Positions 1 through 8,808 are shown, numbered from the stretch's first letter. The stretch is 64,000 nt of DNA from Burkholderia anthina (GCF_902498995.1 NZ_CABVLY010000034.1:1-64000); one strand, 5' to 3'. A program made the numbers and translations. Notes: generated by a model not told the origin, from the sequence alone.

Positions 1-271
1 GGCAGGCCGCGACGAGCGCGGCCGCATCGGCTTCCAGGGCCAGATCGGCGTCGAGCACGGCCGCGCGGCGGCCCAGCGCGGCGACGTCGGCGACGAGGGC
101 GTCGGCGGCCGCACGCGGCGTGCCGGGGCTGCGCTGCAGTGCGACGTCCCAGCCGCGCCGGGCGAATGCCGTCGCGAGTGCCCGACCGATCGACGCGGCG
201 TCGGCCGCGCTGCCCAGCGCGCCTGCGACGAGCGCGATGCGCGGGGGCGACGTATCGGCTGAAACGGTCAT
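1..271 (-). CDS. SDR-family oxidoreductase, N-terminal part (pteridine reductase-like), cut by window edge
   Basis: Only the first 90 codons are in the window; the gene continues past base 1. The peptide starts MTVSADTSPPRIALVAGA and has the layout of a Rossmann-fold short-chain dehydrogenase: a first beta strand (IALVAGALGS), a helix with GRALATAFARRGW, then a strand and an Asp-rich stretch (AVLDADLALEADA). The glycine motif is not the usual TGxxxGxG, so the cofactor loop is divergent or inserted. The start codon (269-271) lies only 13 bp from the divergent methyltransferase start, so any promoter must sit inside the neighbouring coding sequence. The pteridine-reductase-like label is inference from overall layout; the catalytic Tyr/Lys region is outside the window. 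Confidence 0.6.
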   Translation of the reverse strand, partial: MTVSADTSPPRIALVAGALGSAADAASIGRALATAFARRGWDVALQRSPGTPRAAADALVADVAALGRRAAVLDADLALEADAAALVAAC

Positions 272-284
272 TTACAATGCCGGG

Positions 285-1475
285 ATGAACCCGAAAGCTC
301 ACGAACCCGCTAGTTTACCTGCTCCTGGCCCTGACGCGCTTGCGCAGTCCGAAACCCTTGCCGCGCAATTGCGCGACGAGATCGCGGCGGCGGGCGGCTG
401 GCTGCCGTTCGACCGCTTCATGGAGCGCGCGCTGTACGCGCCCGGTCTCGGCTATTACAGCGGCGGTGCGCGCAAGTTCGGGCGCCGCGCCGACGACGGC
501 AGCGACTTCGTGACGGCCCCCGAGCTGTCGCCGCTGTTCGCGCAGACGCTCGCGAATTCCGTCGCCCAGGCGCTCGCGGCGAGCGGCACGCGCAGCGTGA
601 TGGAATTCGGCGCGGGCACCGGCAAGCTCGCGGCCGGCCTGCTCGCGGCGCTCGACGCGCTCGGCGTCGCGCTCGACGAATACCGGATCGTCGACCTGTC
701 GGGCGAACTGCGCGAGCGGCAGCGCGACACGATCGCGGCCGCGGCCCCGGCGCTGGCGGACAAGGTGCGCTGGCTCGACGCGCTGCCCGAGCGTTTCGAC
801 GGCGTCGTGATCGGCAACGAGGTGCTCGACGCGATGCCGGTGCGGCTGTTCGCGAAGGCGGGCGATGCGTGGCTCGAGCGCGGCGTCGCGCTCGACGCGC
901 GGCACGCGTTCGTGTTCGACGACCGGCCTGCCGGGCCGGCCGGCCTGCCGCCGGTGCTCGCGACGCTCGACGTCGACGACGGCTACGTGACCGAGACGCA
1001 CGAAGCCGCGCAGGCGTTCACGCGCACCGTGTGCACGATGCTCGCGCGCGGCGCGGTGCTGCTCGTCGACTACGGCTTTCCCGCGCACGAGTACTACCAC
1101 CCGCAGCGCGACCGCGGCACGCTCATGTGCCACTACCGGCACCACGCGCACGACGACCCGTTCCTCTACCCGGGCCTGCAGGACATCACCGCGCACGTCG
1201 AATTCACCGGCATCTACGAGGCGGGCGTCGGCGCCGGCGCGGATCTGCTCGGCTATACGTCGCAGGCGCGCTTCCTGCTGAACGCGGGCATTACCGACGC
1301 GCTGGCCGCGATCGACCCGTCCGACATCCACGGCTTCCTGCCGGCCGCGAACGCGGTGCAGAAGCTGATCTCGGAGGCCGAGATGGGCGAGCTGTTCAAG
1401 GTGATCGCGTTCTCGCGCGGCATCGACGGCACGCTCGACGCGTTCGCGCGCGGCGACCGCTCGCACGCGCTCTGA
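285..1475 (+). CDS. Class I SAM-dependent methyltransferase, MidA/NDUFAF7 (COG1565) family
   Basis: A 396-residue protein of the family that includes mitochondrial NDUFAF7/MidA, which methylates a complex I subunit arginine; the bacterial substrate is not established. The N-terminal part carries family-typical text (GWLPFDRFMERALYAPGLGY), the SAM-binding glycine motif EFGAGTGKLAAGLL follows near residue 110, and VVIGNEVLDAMPV is the usual acidic loop. A longer frame exists upstream to 120, but the ATG at 285 fits the family start and avoids overlap with the divergent SDR gene. A TACAAT hexamer at 273-278 ends six bases before this ATG, so the transcript could be leaderless; that is inference. 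It is followed after 11 bp by the DUF2905 gene. Confidence 0.88.
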   Translation: MNPKAHEPASLPAPGPDALAQSETLAAQLRDEIAAAGGWLPFDRFMERALYAPGLGYYSGGARKFGRRADDGSDFVTAPELSPLFAQTLANSVAQALAASGTRSVMEFGAGTGKLAAGLLAALDALGVALDEYRIVDLSGELRERQRDTIAAAAPALADKVRWLDALPERFDGVVIGNEVLDAMPVRLFAKAGDAWLERGVALDARHAFVFDDRPAGPAGLPPVLATLDVDDGYVTETHEAAQAFTRTVCTMLARGAVLLVDYGFPAHEYYHPQRDRGTLMCHYRHHAHDDPFLYPGLQDITAHVEFTGIYEAGVGAGADLLGYTSQARFLLNAGITDALAAIDPSDIHGFLPAANAVQKLISEAEMGELFKVIAFSRGIDGTLDAFARGDRSHAL

Positions 1476-1486
1476 CGGAGGGCCGC

Positions 1487-1681
1487 ATGCTGCGCTGGCT
1501 GATGACGTCGTTCGTCGCGGTGATGATCCTGACGCGCTGCTGGCCGTGGCTCGGCAAGCTCGGCATCGGGCGGATGCCGGGCGACGTCACGCTGACGCTC
1601 GGCGGGCGGCGTTATCCGTTCCCGTTCATGTCGACGCTGGTGCTGACGATGCTGGTGGCGATGGTGGCGCGGCTGCTCTGA
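1487..1681 (+). CDS. DUF2905 small membrane protein
   Basis: A 64-residue protein with two hydrophobic segments, residues 1-17 (MLRWLMTSFVAVMILTR) and about 48-64 (MSTLVLTMLVAMVARLL), joined by a loop LGKLGIGRMPGDVTL that is typical of DUF2905 proteins. The ATG at 1487 is preceded by a GGAGGG ribosome site at 1478-1483. It starts 11 bp after the methyltransferase stop and is probably co-transcribed with it. Function is unknown for the family. Confidence 0.8.
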   Translation: MLRWLMTSFVAVMILTRCWPWLGKLGIGRMPGDVTLTLGGRRYPFPFMSTLVLTMLVAMVARLL

Positions 1682-1741
1682 GCCGCGTCGAAGCAGGCGG
1701 CGCGCGCAGGCAGGCCGCGGCGCCCGCGATGGCGCTGCGCG

Positions 1742-1963
1742 TTACAGTTCGATTTCGCCGAGGATCCGGTGCGCGAGCGCCTTCGCCTCGTCGAACGCCT
1801 CTTCCTCGCTCGGGCTCGTCGAGTGGACGTCGTAGCGCATGTTCTCCGTCTCGTCGCCGTCGTCCCGGGCGAGGATCACATAGCCCTGGAACTGCCCGTT
1901 GCCCGCGTGCTGCGTATGCGCCTTGGCCGTGTAGATGCCTTTGGTGAACGTGTTCGTGTCCAT
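1742..1963 (-). CDS. Conserved hypothetical protein, 73 aa
   Basis: A short acidic protein (MDTNTFTKGIYTAKAH...) without membrane segments or a recognised domain. The ATG at 1963 was chosen over an upstream in-frame start at 1987 because it is preceded by GGGAGAGG at ideal spacing. The middle (GQFQGYVILARDDGDE) and the helical C-terminus (EEEAFDEAKALAHRILGEI) look like a small alpha/beta fold. It is convergent with the DUF2905 gene. No function can be assigned. Confidence 0.65.
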   Translation of the reverse strand: MDTNTFTKGIYTAKAHTQHAGNGQFQGYVILARDDGDETENMRYDVHSTSPSEEEAFDEAKALAHRILGEIEL

Positions 1964-2061
1964 CGTGCCTCTCCCGCAAAAGGACACTTCATCGTAGCAC
2001 TGCGGCGCAGCATGTACAGCGCCGCTAATCGGTGACCGATCAGCGCGCCGTCATCGTTCCG

Positions 2062-2970
2062 TCACCGTTCGAGCAGCGCGACGACTTCGTCGAGCGTCGG
2101 CGCGTGCGCGCCCGTGTGCCGGCACGCGGCGGCTCCCGCGGCGAGCGCGAACGCGAGATGTTCGGGCCACGTGCGTTGCGGCGCGGCCATCAGGCTGAAC
2201 AGCATGCCGCCGATCGACGCGTCGCCGGCGCCGACGGTGTCGACCACTTCGACGCGCGGCGGGCTGGCCTCGTGCACGCCGCCGTCCGCGTAGAGCGTCG
2301 CGGCCTGCGCGCCGCGCGTGACGAGCACGGCCGCCCGCGGATTCAGCGCGCGCACCGCTTCGACCGCGTCCGGGCCGTCGCCGCCGAACAGGTGGCGCAG
2401 ATCCTCGTCGGATACCTTGACCAGATCGGCGAGGGCCGCCATCTTCTCGAGCGTCGGCCGGTACGCGGCCGTCATCAGGTTCCGGTAGTTCGGATCGAAG
2501 CTGATCTTCACGCCGCGCGCGTGCAAGTCCTCCGCGAGCGCGACGAGCGTGCCCGCGAGCGGTTCGCGCACGAGGCTGATGCAGCCGAAATGCGCCCATT
2601 TCACGTGCTCGGTCCAGCCGGCCGGCAGCCGCGCCGGGTCGAACGCGAGGTCCGCGCTCGCGTCGCCGATGAAGAAGTACGCGGGCGGCCGCGTCTCGTG
2701 GACGATCGCGAGCAGCGGTGCGCGAGGCACGCGCTGCAGGAAGCGCAGGTCGAGCCCGGCCGCTTCGCTGGTGCGCCACAGCACGTCGGAGAAGCAGTCC
2801 TCGCCGATCGAGCCCGCGAGCGCGCTCGGCATGCCGAGCCGCGCGACCGCGCGCGCGACGTTCCAGCCGGCGCCGCCCGGCACCGACGTCCACTGCGCGT
2901 CGCCCGCGCGCACCATGTCGGTCAGGATGTCGCCCGCCGACACGAAAGCCGGAAATGCGCCGCCGCTCAT
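2062..2970 (-). CDS. PfkB-family carbohydrate kinase, probable fructokinase
   Basis: A 302-residue ribokinase-like sugar kinase. The N-terminal PfkB signature GGAGWNVARAVARLG lies near residues 32-46 and the C-terminal signature DTVGAGDASIGGML near 243-256 carries the catalytic Asp and anion hole. The length is normal for bacterial fructokinases of this family. Its ATG overlaps the stop of the upstream AGE isomerase gene by 4 bp (ATGA at 2967-2970), so the two are translationally coupled. Because the partner enzyme resembles D-mannose isomerase, the likely role is phosphorylation of fructose to fructose-6-phosphate in the cytoplasm. Substrate is inferred from context; other ketose or aldose kinases of the family look alike. 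Confidence 0.85.
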   Translation of the reverse strand: MSGGAFPAFVSAGDILTDMVRAGDAQWTSVPGGAGWNVARAVARLGMPSALAGSIGEDCFSDVLWRTSEAAGLDLRFLQRVPRAPLLAIVHETRPPAYFFIGDASADLAFDPARLPAGWTEHVKWAHFGCISLVREPLAGTLVALAEDLHARGVKISFDPNYRNLMTAAYRPTLEKMAALADLVKVSDEDLRHLFGGDGPDAVEAVRALNPRAAVLVTRGAQAATLYADGGVHEASPPRVEVVDTVGAGDASIGGMLFSLMAAPQRTWPEHLAFALAAGAAACRHTGAHAPTLDEVVALLER

Positions 2971-4250
2971 TGCGTCGACTCGCTGCGCGCCGCCATGCGC
3001 GCGAGGGTCCCGAGCACGTCGTAGCACGCGCCCATCGTGTGATAGTCGGTCTTGCCGGCCGGGCTCTTCTCGTCGCTGTACTTGCGGTTGTCGCACGTGA
3101 GGATCCGGTACCATGCGCCGTAGCGGTGATCGACGAAATGCGCCCAGCTGTAGCGCCAGATCTCGTCGTACCAGTCCCAGAAGCGTTCGCTGCCGGTGCG
3201 CGCGCCGAGCATCGCGGCGGCCGCGAAGGTTTCCGCCTGCACCCAGAAATACTTGTTGTGGTCGCAGACGGTGAAATCGGGGCCGAAACCGTAGCAGAGG
3301 CCGCCGTGATCGGCGTCCCACGCGTGCGTGAGCGCGGCGTCGAACAGCTCGGCCGCGCGCGGCACGAGCCAGTCGAGCGGGCGGTGCCGCTCGAGGATCA
3401 GCAGCAGCTTCGCCCATTCGGTCTGGTGGCCGGGCTGGAAGCCCCATGGACGGAAGATGTTCGAGCTGTCTTCCTTGTTGTAGTCCCAGTCGACCGACCA
3501 GTCCGCGTGGTAGTGCTCCCACACGAGGCCGCCGGACAGCGCGGCCTGGCGCTGCGTGATGTGGGTCGCGAGCTTTTCCGCGCGGTCGAGGTAGGTGACG
3601 TGCCCGGTCGCCTCGTAGGCCGCGAGCAGCGCTTCCGTCATGTGCATGTTCGCGTTCTGGCCGCGGTACGACGACACGATCCAGTTCGGCGTCGCGTCGT
3701 CCGCGTAGAGGCCCGCGGCCGCATCCCAGAAGCGGTGTTCGGCGAGCTCGTAGGTCGACGCGATCAGCGCGCGCGCTTCGTCGATGCCGGCCATCGTCGC
3801 GTGCGCGGCGGCCAGCAGCACGAACGCGAGCCCGTAGCAGTGGCGCGTGCCGTCGAGCGTCGCGCGCTTCGCGCCGTCGCGCCAGTCGAGCTCCCAGTCG
3901 TAGCCCTGCAGCGCGTCGTCCCAGTGCGCGTCGCGCAAGAAGCGCAGGCCGTGGCGCGCGTAGTCGAGATGGCGCGGATCGCCGAAATGCCGGTACGCCA
4001 TCGCGTAGTTGAAGACGAACCGGCAACTGCTGACCAGATGCCGCGACGTGCGGTTGTAGATGCTGCCGTCGTCGCGGAAGTAGTGGTAGAAGCCGCCCGT
4101 CGGGTCGAACGCGTTCGGCGCGTAGAAGCGCAGCGTGTCCTCGACGTGCGACAGCAGGAACGACGGATCGCGGAAGTTCCCGACGAACGGCGCGGCTTGC
4201 GCGTGGGTGGCCGGCGTGGCCGAGCAGGATTGGACCGGGGGCATGTTCAT
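2967..4250 (-). CDS. AGE-family isomerase/epimerase, probable D-mannose isomerase (YihS/ManI-like)
   Basis: A 427-residue (alpha/alpha)6-barrel enzyme of the N-acylglucosamine 2-epimerase superfamily. Family-typical segments are RGQNANMHMTEALLAAYE (about 196-213), WGFQPGHQTEWAKLL (269-283) and KTDYHTMGACYDVL (400-413). His275 and His404 correspond to the two catalytic histidines known from YihS (His248 and His383). With a LacI regulator upstream and a PfkB kinase downstream, both overlapping by 4 bp, the gene fits a mannose-to-fructose step rather than sialic-acid metabolism. Two in-frame ATGs lie at the start (4250 and 4244); 4250 gives the exact ATGA coupling with lacI. Confidence 0.87.
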   Translation of the reverse strand: MNMPPVQSCSATPATHAQAAPFVGNFRDPSFLLSHVEDTLRFYAPNAFDPTGGFYHYFRDDGSIYNRTSRHLVSSCRFVFNYAMAYRHFGDPRHLDYARHGLRFLRDAHWDDALQGYDWELDWRDGAKRATLDGTRHCYGLAFVLLAAAHATMAGIDEARALIASTYELAEHRFWDAAAGLYADDATPNWIVSSYRGQNANMHMTEALLAAYEATGHVTYLDRAEKLATHITQRQAALSGGLVWEHYHADWSVDWDYNKEDSSNIFRPWGFQPGHQTEWAKLLLILERHRPLDWLVPRAAELFDAALTHAWDADHGGLCYGFGPDFTVCDHNKYFWVQAETFAAAAMLGARTGSERFWDWYDEIWRYSWAHFVDHRYGAWYRILTCDNRKYSDEKSPAGKTDYHTMGACYDVLGTLARMAARSESTQ

Positions 4251-5266
4251 GATTCGGTGACCGTGGCGGTATCGAGCGCCGGTGAGCCGGCGGGCTGACT
4301 GCTGGCCCGCACGATCAGCGCGACGGGCAGGGAGATCTCGGTGCGCTCGGGCGATTCGGCGAGCAGCAGTTCGACGCCGCGGCGGCCGAGCGCTTCCTTG
4401 TCGACGGCGAGCGTCGTGAGCGGCGGATTCGCATGCGCGGCGGCCGGAATGTCGTCGAAGCCGACGAGCGCGATGTCTTCCGGAATCCGCACGCCGCGCG
4501 CGATGCACACGCGCTGCGCGGCCAGCGCGGCGGCGTCGTTGTACGCGAATACGGCGTCCGGGCGCGGGCCCGGCGCGTCGAGCAGTTGCTGCATCGCGCG
4601 CGCGGCGCCCGTGTCGGGGTCGAGCCCGGCGTCGATCGTCACTTCGTAGGCCGGGTCGAACAGCCGGCCGGCCTCGAAGAACGCGCGCCGGTAGCCGATC
4701 GCGCGCTGCGCGAGGCTGTAGTGCGCGCCCGGGCCGCCGATGAACGCGATCCGCGAGCGGCCGGTGGCGAGCAGGTGGCGCATCGCGAGCGCCGCGCCCG
4801 TCGCGTTGTCGATGTTCACCGAGCGCAGGCCGGGCGCCCACAGGTCGATCAGCACGAGCGGGCGGCCGGTCGCGGCGAGCGCCTCGATCGTCTCGGGTTC
4901 GATGAAGCCGGCCACCGCGATCGCGTCGGGCGCGTGCGGGCGCATCTGGCGCAGCACGTCGTCGTTCGGGCCGACCGTGAGCAGCGTCGGCACGATGCCG
5001 CGCTCGCGGCACGCGTCCTCGACGCCGTGCAGCACGTGCGAGAAGAACGGGCTGGCGGGAAAGCGGTTGTGCTGGCGGTGCAGCAGGAAGGTGAGCCGGC
5101 GAATCCGGGGCCGCAGCTGGGCCGGGTCGTAGCCGAGCCGCTGCGCGATCTCGACGACGCGCGCCCGCGTGGCCTCGGACAGGCCCGGCTGGTTTTTCAG
5201 CGCGCGCGAGACGGTGCCGATCGAGACCTCTGCCGCCCGCGCTACGTCGCGAATGGTGGTGCCCAT
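4247..5266 (-). CDS. LacI-family transcriptional regulator
   Basis: A 339-residue repressor with the N-terminal LacI helix-turn-helix (TTIRDVARAAEVSIGTVSRA, residues 3-22), hinge, and a periplasmic-binding-like effector domain ending in the usual region GFDDIPAAAHANPPLTT. It is the first gene of a tightly coupled operon with the sugar isomerase and kinase, so it probably senses mannose, fructose or a phosphate of these and represses its own operon. The upstream 5267-5410 stretch is AT-rich and has repeated motifs that could be operators. Effector and operator are inferred. Confidence 0.93.
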   Translation of the reverse strand: MGTTIRDVARAAEVSIGTVSRALKNQPGLSEATRARVVEIAQRLGYDPAQLRPRIRRLTFLLHRQHNRFPASPFFSHVLHGVEDACRERGIVPTLLTVGPNDDVLRQMRPHAPDAIAVAGFIEPETIEALAATGRPLVLIDLWAPGLRSVNIDNATGAALAMRHLLATGRSRIAFIGGPGAHYSLAQRAIGYRRAFFEAGRLFDPAYEVTIDAGLDPDTGAARAMQQLLDAPGPRPDAVFAYNDAAALAAQRVCIARGVRIPEDIALVGFDDIPAAAHANPPLTTLAVDKEALGRRGVELLLAESPERTEISLPVALIVRASSQPAGSPALDTATVTES

Positions 5267-5659
5267 CGTTCGGGATCCGGTTTGTTTAGGATGAAGGCGA
5301 TTGTATAGTAAAAAACATCGCGTAATTCGGGCCGGATAACCGGGGAATACCCGAAAATAACCGGATTTTAGGCGCTAATCTGCGAAAACGCCGTTACTAA
5401 AAATACTAAACAAAACGCGAAAAAGGCAAGGTGATCGCGACGAAGAGACGGGTGGGGCGTGGCGGAGCGTTGGCGGTGTTCGGGGAACGGTGCTCGGAGA
5501 ACGGAGAACGGGGGCGGCCGACACGGATCGGCGCACCGGTCGCCGTCTGGCCGCCGGCGGGAAACGAGCCGACGCCCGGCTCTGGCCGCAACGCCGTGGG
5601 CCGATGGCCGGCGGGCCGCGCGGGCCGGCGCTCAAGCGTTGCCGGGCGCGGCCCGTCGT
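5267..5659. promoter_or_regulatory. Intergenic region upstream of the lacI-type operon, candidate operators
   Basis: No gene is seen here. Bases 5270-5410 are clearly more AT-rich than their surroundings. Two copies of ATAACCGG lie exactly 21 bp apart (5336-5343 and 5357-5364), two helical turns. Minus-strand TACTATACAAT at about 5300-5310 could be a -10 element for the LacI-family gene. TTTGTTTAG occurs at 5280-5288 and again inverted in ACTAAACAAA near 5405. These are candidates for LacI-family operator sites. Bases 5420-5659 beyond the EAL-CBS-GGDEF gene stop hold nothing recognisable. Confidence 0.4.
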
Positions 5660-7498
5660 TCAGGCCGCCGCCGCGCGCGGCGATCCGTCGCGATCGCGCA
5701 GCGCGGCGCGGCCCTCGTCGAGATCGACGAGCGCGAGCCCGCCCGGCTGCTGTTTCGCGCGCCGTTTGGCGAGCGCCGCGACCGATGCGATCTCGTCGCT
5801 GCCGTAGCGCATCGCGCGGTGCGCGCCGGCCGGCACGCCGACCGCGCCGATCGCCATCGTCACGAAGCCGAAGAATGCGGGATTGCCGTGGCGGTCCTCG
5901 CCGCTCAGTCCGCCCGCCTGCCGGTCGGCCTGCGTGTAGAAGCGCTGCGCGCCGTCGTTGAAGCGCGCGATCGCGTCTGCCGCGCGCGCGTGCCAGTCGT
6001 CGCGCTGGAACAGCACGAGGAAATCGTCGCCGCCCACGTGCCCGAGAAAGTCGCGCTGCGGATCGCACACGCCGGCCAGCACCGTCGCCGCGAACTTCAG
6101 CACTTCGTCGCCCTGCCAGTAGCCGTACTGGTCGTTGAACGGCTTGAACTGGTTCAGGTCGACGTAGCACGCGTGGAAGCCGGCGTCGCGTGCCAGCAGG
6201 CGGTCGATATGCGCGCTGATCGGGATGTTGCCGGGCAGGAACGTCAGCGGATTCGCGTAACGCGCGGCCTCGATGCGCATTTCGGTCACTGCGCGCACGA
6301 GGCTCTCGCCGGTGCCGAGCCCGACGTAGCGGCCGTGTTCGGTGATCACGAAGCCGTCCGCGAGATAGCGCTGGTCGTGGCTCGCGAGCAGCAGCGCGAG
6401 CTGCTCGACCGTCGTCGCGTTGTCGATCATCAGCGGCGTGTCGTTCGCGAACTGCAGGCACGGCTTTTTGCCGAATACCTCGCGGTGATACGGCAGCGCG
6501 AAGCGGTCGATGAAGCCGCGCCGGTTCACGAGTGCGACGGGCCGCCCGCGTTCGACGAGCGCGACCGCATGCAGCTCGGGCATCCGGTTGAACAGGTCGA
6601 GTGCGTCGTTGCTGGTCGCGTCGCGCGGCAGCGCCGGCGCGGGGACCAGCATCTTCGCGGCGATCGTGCCGGCCGGCCGCGCGGTGCGGGTCGCGCCGGG
6701 AAACACCGCGATGTGCGGCGTGCCGATCGCGTCGCGCGCGGCCGGCGCGACGAACCGCGACGGCTGCGCATCGGGCCGCCCGAGCAGGAAACCCTGCACG
6801 CAGCGGATCCCCATGTCGCGCACGACGATCAGGTCGCACGCGTTCTCGATCCCTTCCGCGATCAGCTGCGCGCCGCTGGCCTGCGCGAAGTGCTGCATCG
6901 CGCGAACCGCTTCGAACTTCAGCGGATCGCGCGCGATGTCGTGGATGAAGAAGCGGTCGATCTTCACGACGTCGGGGCGCAGGCGCAGCCACAGGCTCAT
7001 GCTGGCGTTCGCGGTGCCGTAGTCGTCGAGCGCGAACTGGATGCCCGTGTCGCGCAGCGACGCGACGGCCGGCTCGATGCGCGCGACGTCCGGCATCGCG
7101 GTCTGCTCGGTCAGCTCGATCACGATGCGCTCGGCGCCGATCCGCGCGCGGCCGAGCAGCAGCCGTACGCGGTCGCGTTCCTGCGCGAGCAGCAGGATCG
7201 TGTCGGCACTGAAGTTGAGGAACAGCTTGCCGTCGCAGTCGAGCGCCGCGAACGCGTCGAGGCAGGCGAGCGCGGCCGCCTGCTCGAGTGCGACCGTCGT
7301 GCCGTCGCGGGCGGCCTGCGCGAACAGGGCGGCGGGCGGCTCGAGATCGGTGCCGCGCGGGCCGCGGATCAACCCTTCGTAACCGACGACCCTGCCCGAA
7401 CCGAGATCGACGATCGGCTGGAAGACGGCGGCGAGCGCGCGTTCGGCGATCAGGCGTGCGGTCGGGGTGGCGGTGGAGCCGGAATGGGGCGCGGGCAT
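5660..7498 (-). CDS. EAL-CBS-GGDEF cyclic-di-GMP protein
   Basis: A 612-residue cytoplasmic protein, with no membrane segment, in the order EAL (about 20-250), CBS pair (about 280-400), GGDEF (about 410-590). The EAL signature reads EGL (E41-L43), but the other phosphodiesterase residues are present: N95, E128, D158-D159, K179, E215, Q235. The GGDEF site reads GGDDF (489-493) and no RxxD inhibitory motif precedes it, so cyclase activity is doubtful while c-di-GMP hydrolysis is likely. The CBS pair may sense adenine nucleotides. The reverse domain order (EAL first) is known for a family of proteobacterial phosphodiesterases. It is monocistronic as far as can be seen. Confidence 0.88.
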   Translation of the reverse strand: MPAPHSGSTATPTARLIAERALAAVFQPIVDLGSGRVVGYEGLIRGPRGTDLEPPAALFAQAARDGTTVALEQAAALACLDAFAALDCDGKLFLNFSADTILLLAQERDRVRLLLGRARIGAERIVIELTEQTAMPDVARIEPAVASLRDTGIQFALDDYGTANASMSLWLRLRPDVVKIDRFFIHDIARDPLKFEAVRAMQHFAQASGAQLIAEGIENACDLIVVRDMGIRCVQGFLLGRPDAQPSRFVAPAARDAIGTPHIAVFPGATRTARPAGTIAAKMLVPAPALPRDATSNDALDLFNRMPELHAVALVERGRPVALVNRRGFIDRFALPYHREVFGKKPCLQFANDTPLMIDNATTVEQLALLLASHDQRYLADGFVITEHGRYVGLGTGESLVRAVTEMRIEAARYANPLTFLPGNIPISAHIDRLLARDAGFHACYVDLNQFKPFNDQYGYWQGDEVLKFAATVLAGVCDPQRDFLGHVGGDDFLVLFQRDDWHARAADAIARFNDGAQRFYTQADRQAGGLSGEDRHGNPAFFGFVTMAIGAVGVPAGAHRAMRYGSDEIASVAALAKRRAKQQPGGLALVDLDEGRAALRDRDGSPRAAAA

Positions 7499-7689
7499 GG
7501 GCAGGGCTGCCGAAGCGACGGGACGCCCGACTTTAACGGCAGCGCGCGCGAAGAATTAAATGAAGATTTTGTGACGGCGGGGTGACATCGGCCGGTGCGA
7601 GCGCTGGGGTGTGCCGTTGAAAGGCGGGAGGCGGAAAGCGGACGGAGGACAAAAAGCACCAAGGGCGCGGCCGCCACGCCCTCGTCAGA

Positions 7690-8733
7690 TCAACGCTTGC
7701 CCGCGTTCAGCGCTCCGCTTCCGCGGGCGGCGCCGGCCGCCCCATCGCGGCCGTCCTGCTCGCCGCTCAGGTCGCGCGCGCCCCAGCGCTGCGCGAGCGC
7801 CGCGCACGCCATCAGCTGGATCTGGTGGAACAGCATCAGCGGCAGCACGATCGCGCCGACCGCCTGCGCCGAGAAGATCACCTTCGCCATCGGCACGCCG
7901 GCCGCGAGGCTCTTCTTCGACCCGCAGAAGATGATCGTGATCTGGTCGGCGCGGTTGAAGCCGAGCCGCTTGCTGACGAACGTGGTCAGCACCAGCGCGA
8001 TCACGAGCAGCACGACGTTGACGACCAGCAGGCCGCCGAGCGCGCGCGCCGGAATCTGGTGCCACAACCCCTGGTTCACGGCTTCGCTGAACGCGACATA
8101 GACGACGAGCAGGATCGAGCCCTGGTCGACGAAGCGCAGCACGCCGCGATTGCGCTCGATCCAGCCGCCGATCACGGGCCGCAGCAGCTGGCCGGCGATG
8201 AACGGCACGAGCAGCTGCATCACGATGCTGCCGACGGTGCTCCACGGCGAGGCGGCCGCGCCCGACTGCGACGTGATCATCAGCCCGACGAGCGCCGGCG
8301 TCACGAAGATGCCGAGCAGGCTCGACGCGGACGCGGCACACACGGCGGCCGGCACGTTGCCCTTCGCGATCGACGTGAACGCGATCGACGACTGGACCGT
8401 CGACGGCAGCGTGCACAGGAACAGCACGCCCGCATACAGCGTCGGCGTGACGAGCGGCTGCAGCACGGGTTTCAGCACGAGGCCGAGCACCGGGAACAGC
8501 GCGAACGTGCTGAGCAGCACGACCGCATGCAGCCGCCAGTGCGTCGCGCCCGCGACGACGGCTTCGCGCGACAGCTTCGCGCCGTGCAGGAAGAACAGCA
8601 GGCCGACGGCGATGTTGGTCGCCCAGTTGAACGCGTGGGCGGCCGGGCCGCGGCACGGCAGCAGGCTCGCGAGCACGACGGTGCCGACGAGCGCGAGCGT
8701 GAAATTGTCGGGAAGGAAACGGGGACGGGCCAT
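7690..8733 (-). CDS. SBF-like (bile acid:sodium symporter family) transporter
   Basis: A 347-residue integral membrane protein with about ten hydrophobic segments, matching the SBF-like (PF13593) branch of the bile-acid/sodium symporter superfamily. Family-typical sequence includes LLFFLHGAKLSREAV near the second helix, LPSTVQSSIAFTSIAKGN in the crossover region and IIFCGSKKSLAAGVPMA late in the protein. I chose the ATG at 8733; an upstream GTG at 8766 would add 11 charged residues. The charged C-terminal tail is low-complexity. Substrate unknown; organic anions are the usual guess. Confidence 0.88.
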   Translation of the reverse strand: MARPRFLPDNFTLALVGTVVLASLLPCRGPAAHAFNWATNIAVGLLFFLHGAKLSREAVVAGATHWRLHAVVLLSTFALFPVLGLVLKPVLQPLVTPTLYAGVLFLCTLPSTVQSSIAFTSIAKGNVPAAVCAASASSLLGIFVTPALVGLMITSQSGAAASPWSTVGSIVMQLLVPFIAGQLLRPVIGGWIERNRGVLRFVDQGSILLVVYVAFSEAVNQGLWHQIPARALGGLLVVNVVLLVIALVLTTFVSKRLGFNRADQITIIFCGSKKSLAAGVPMAKVIFSAQAVGAIVLPLMLFHQIQLMACAALAQRWGARDLSGEQDGRDGAAGAARGSGALNAGKR

Positions 8734-8808
8734 CTGGAACTCGATTCGGAAACGGTGCGCGCGCACCGCGCGCGCGAATGCCGCTATTGTCCCGGCGGAT
8801 CATTCAAT

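Noticed and set aside
315..1466. 383-codon antisense frame of the methyltransferase
   Set aside because: Shadow frame; the plus-strand product has recognisable SAM-binding motifs.
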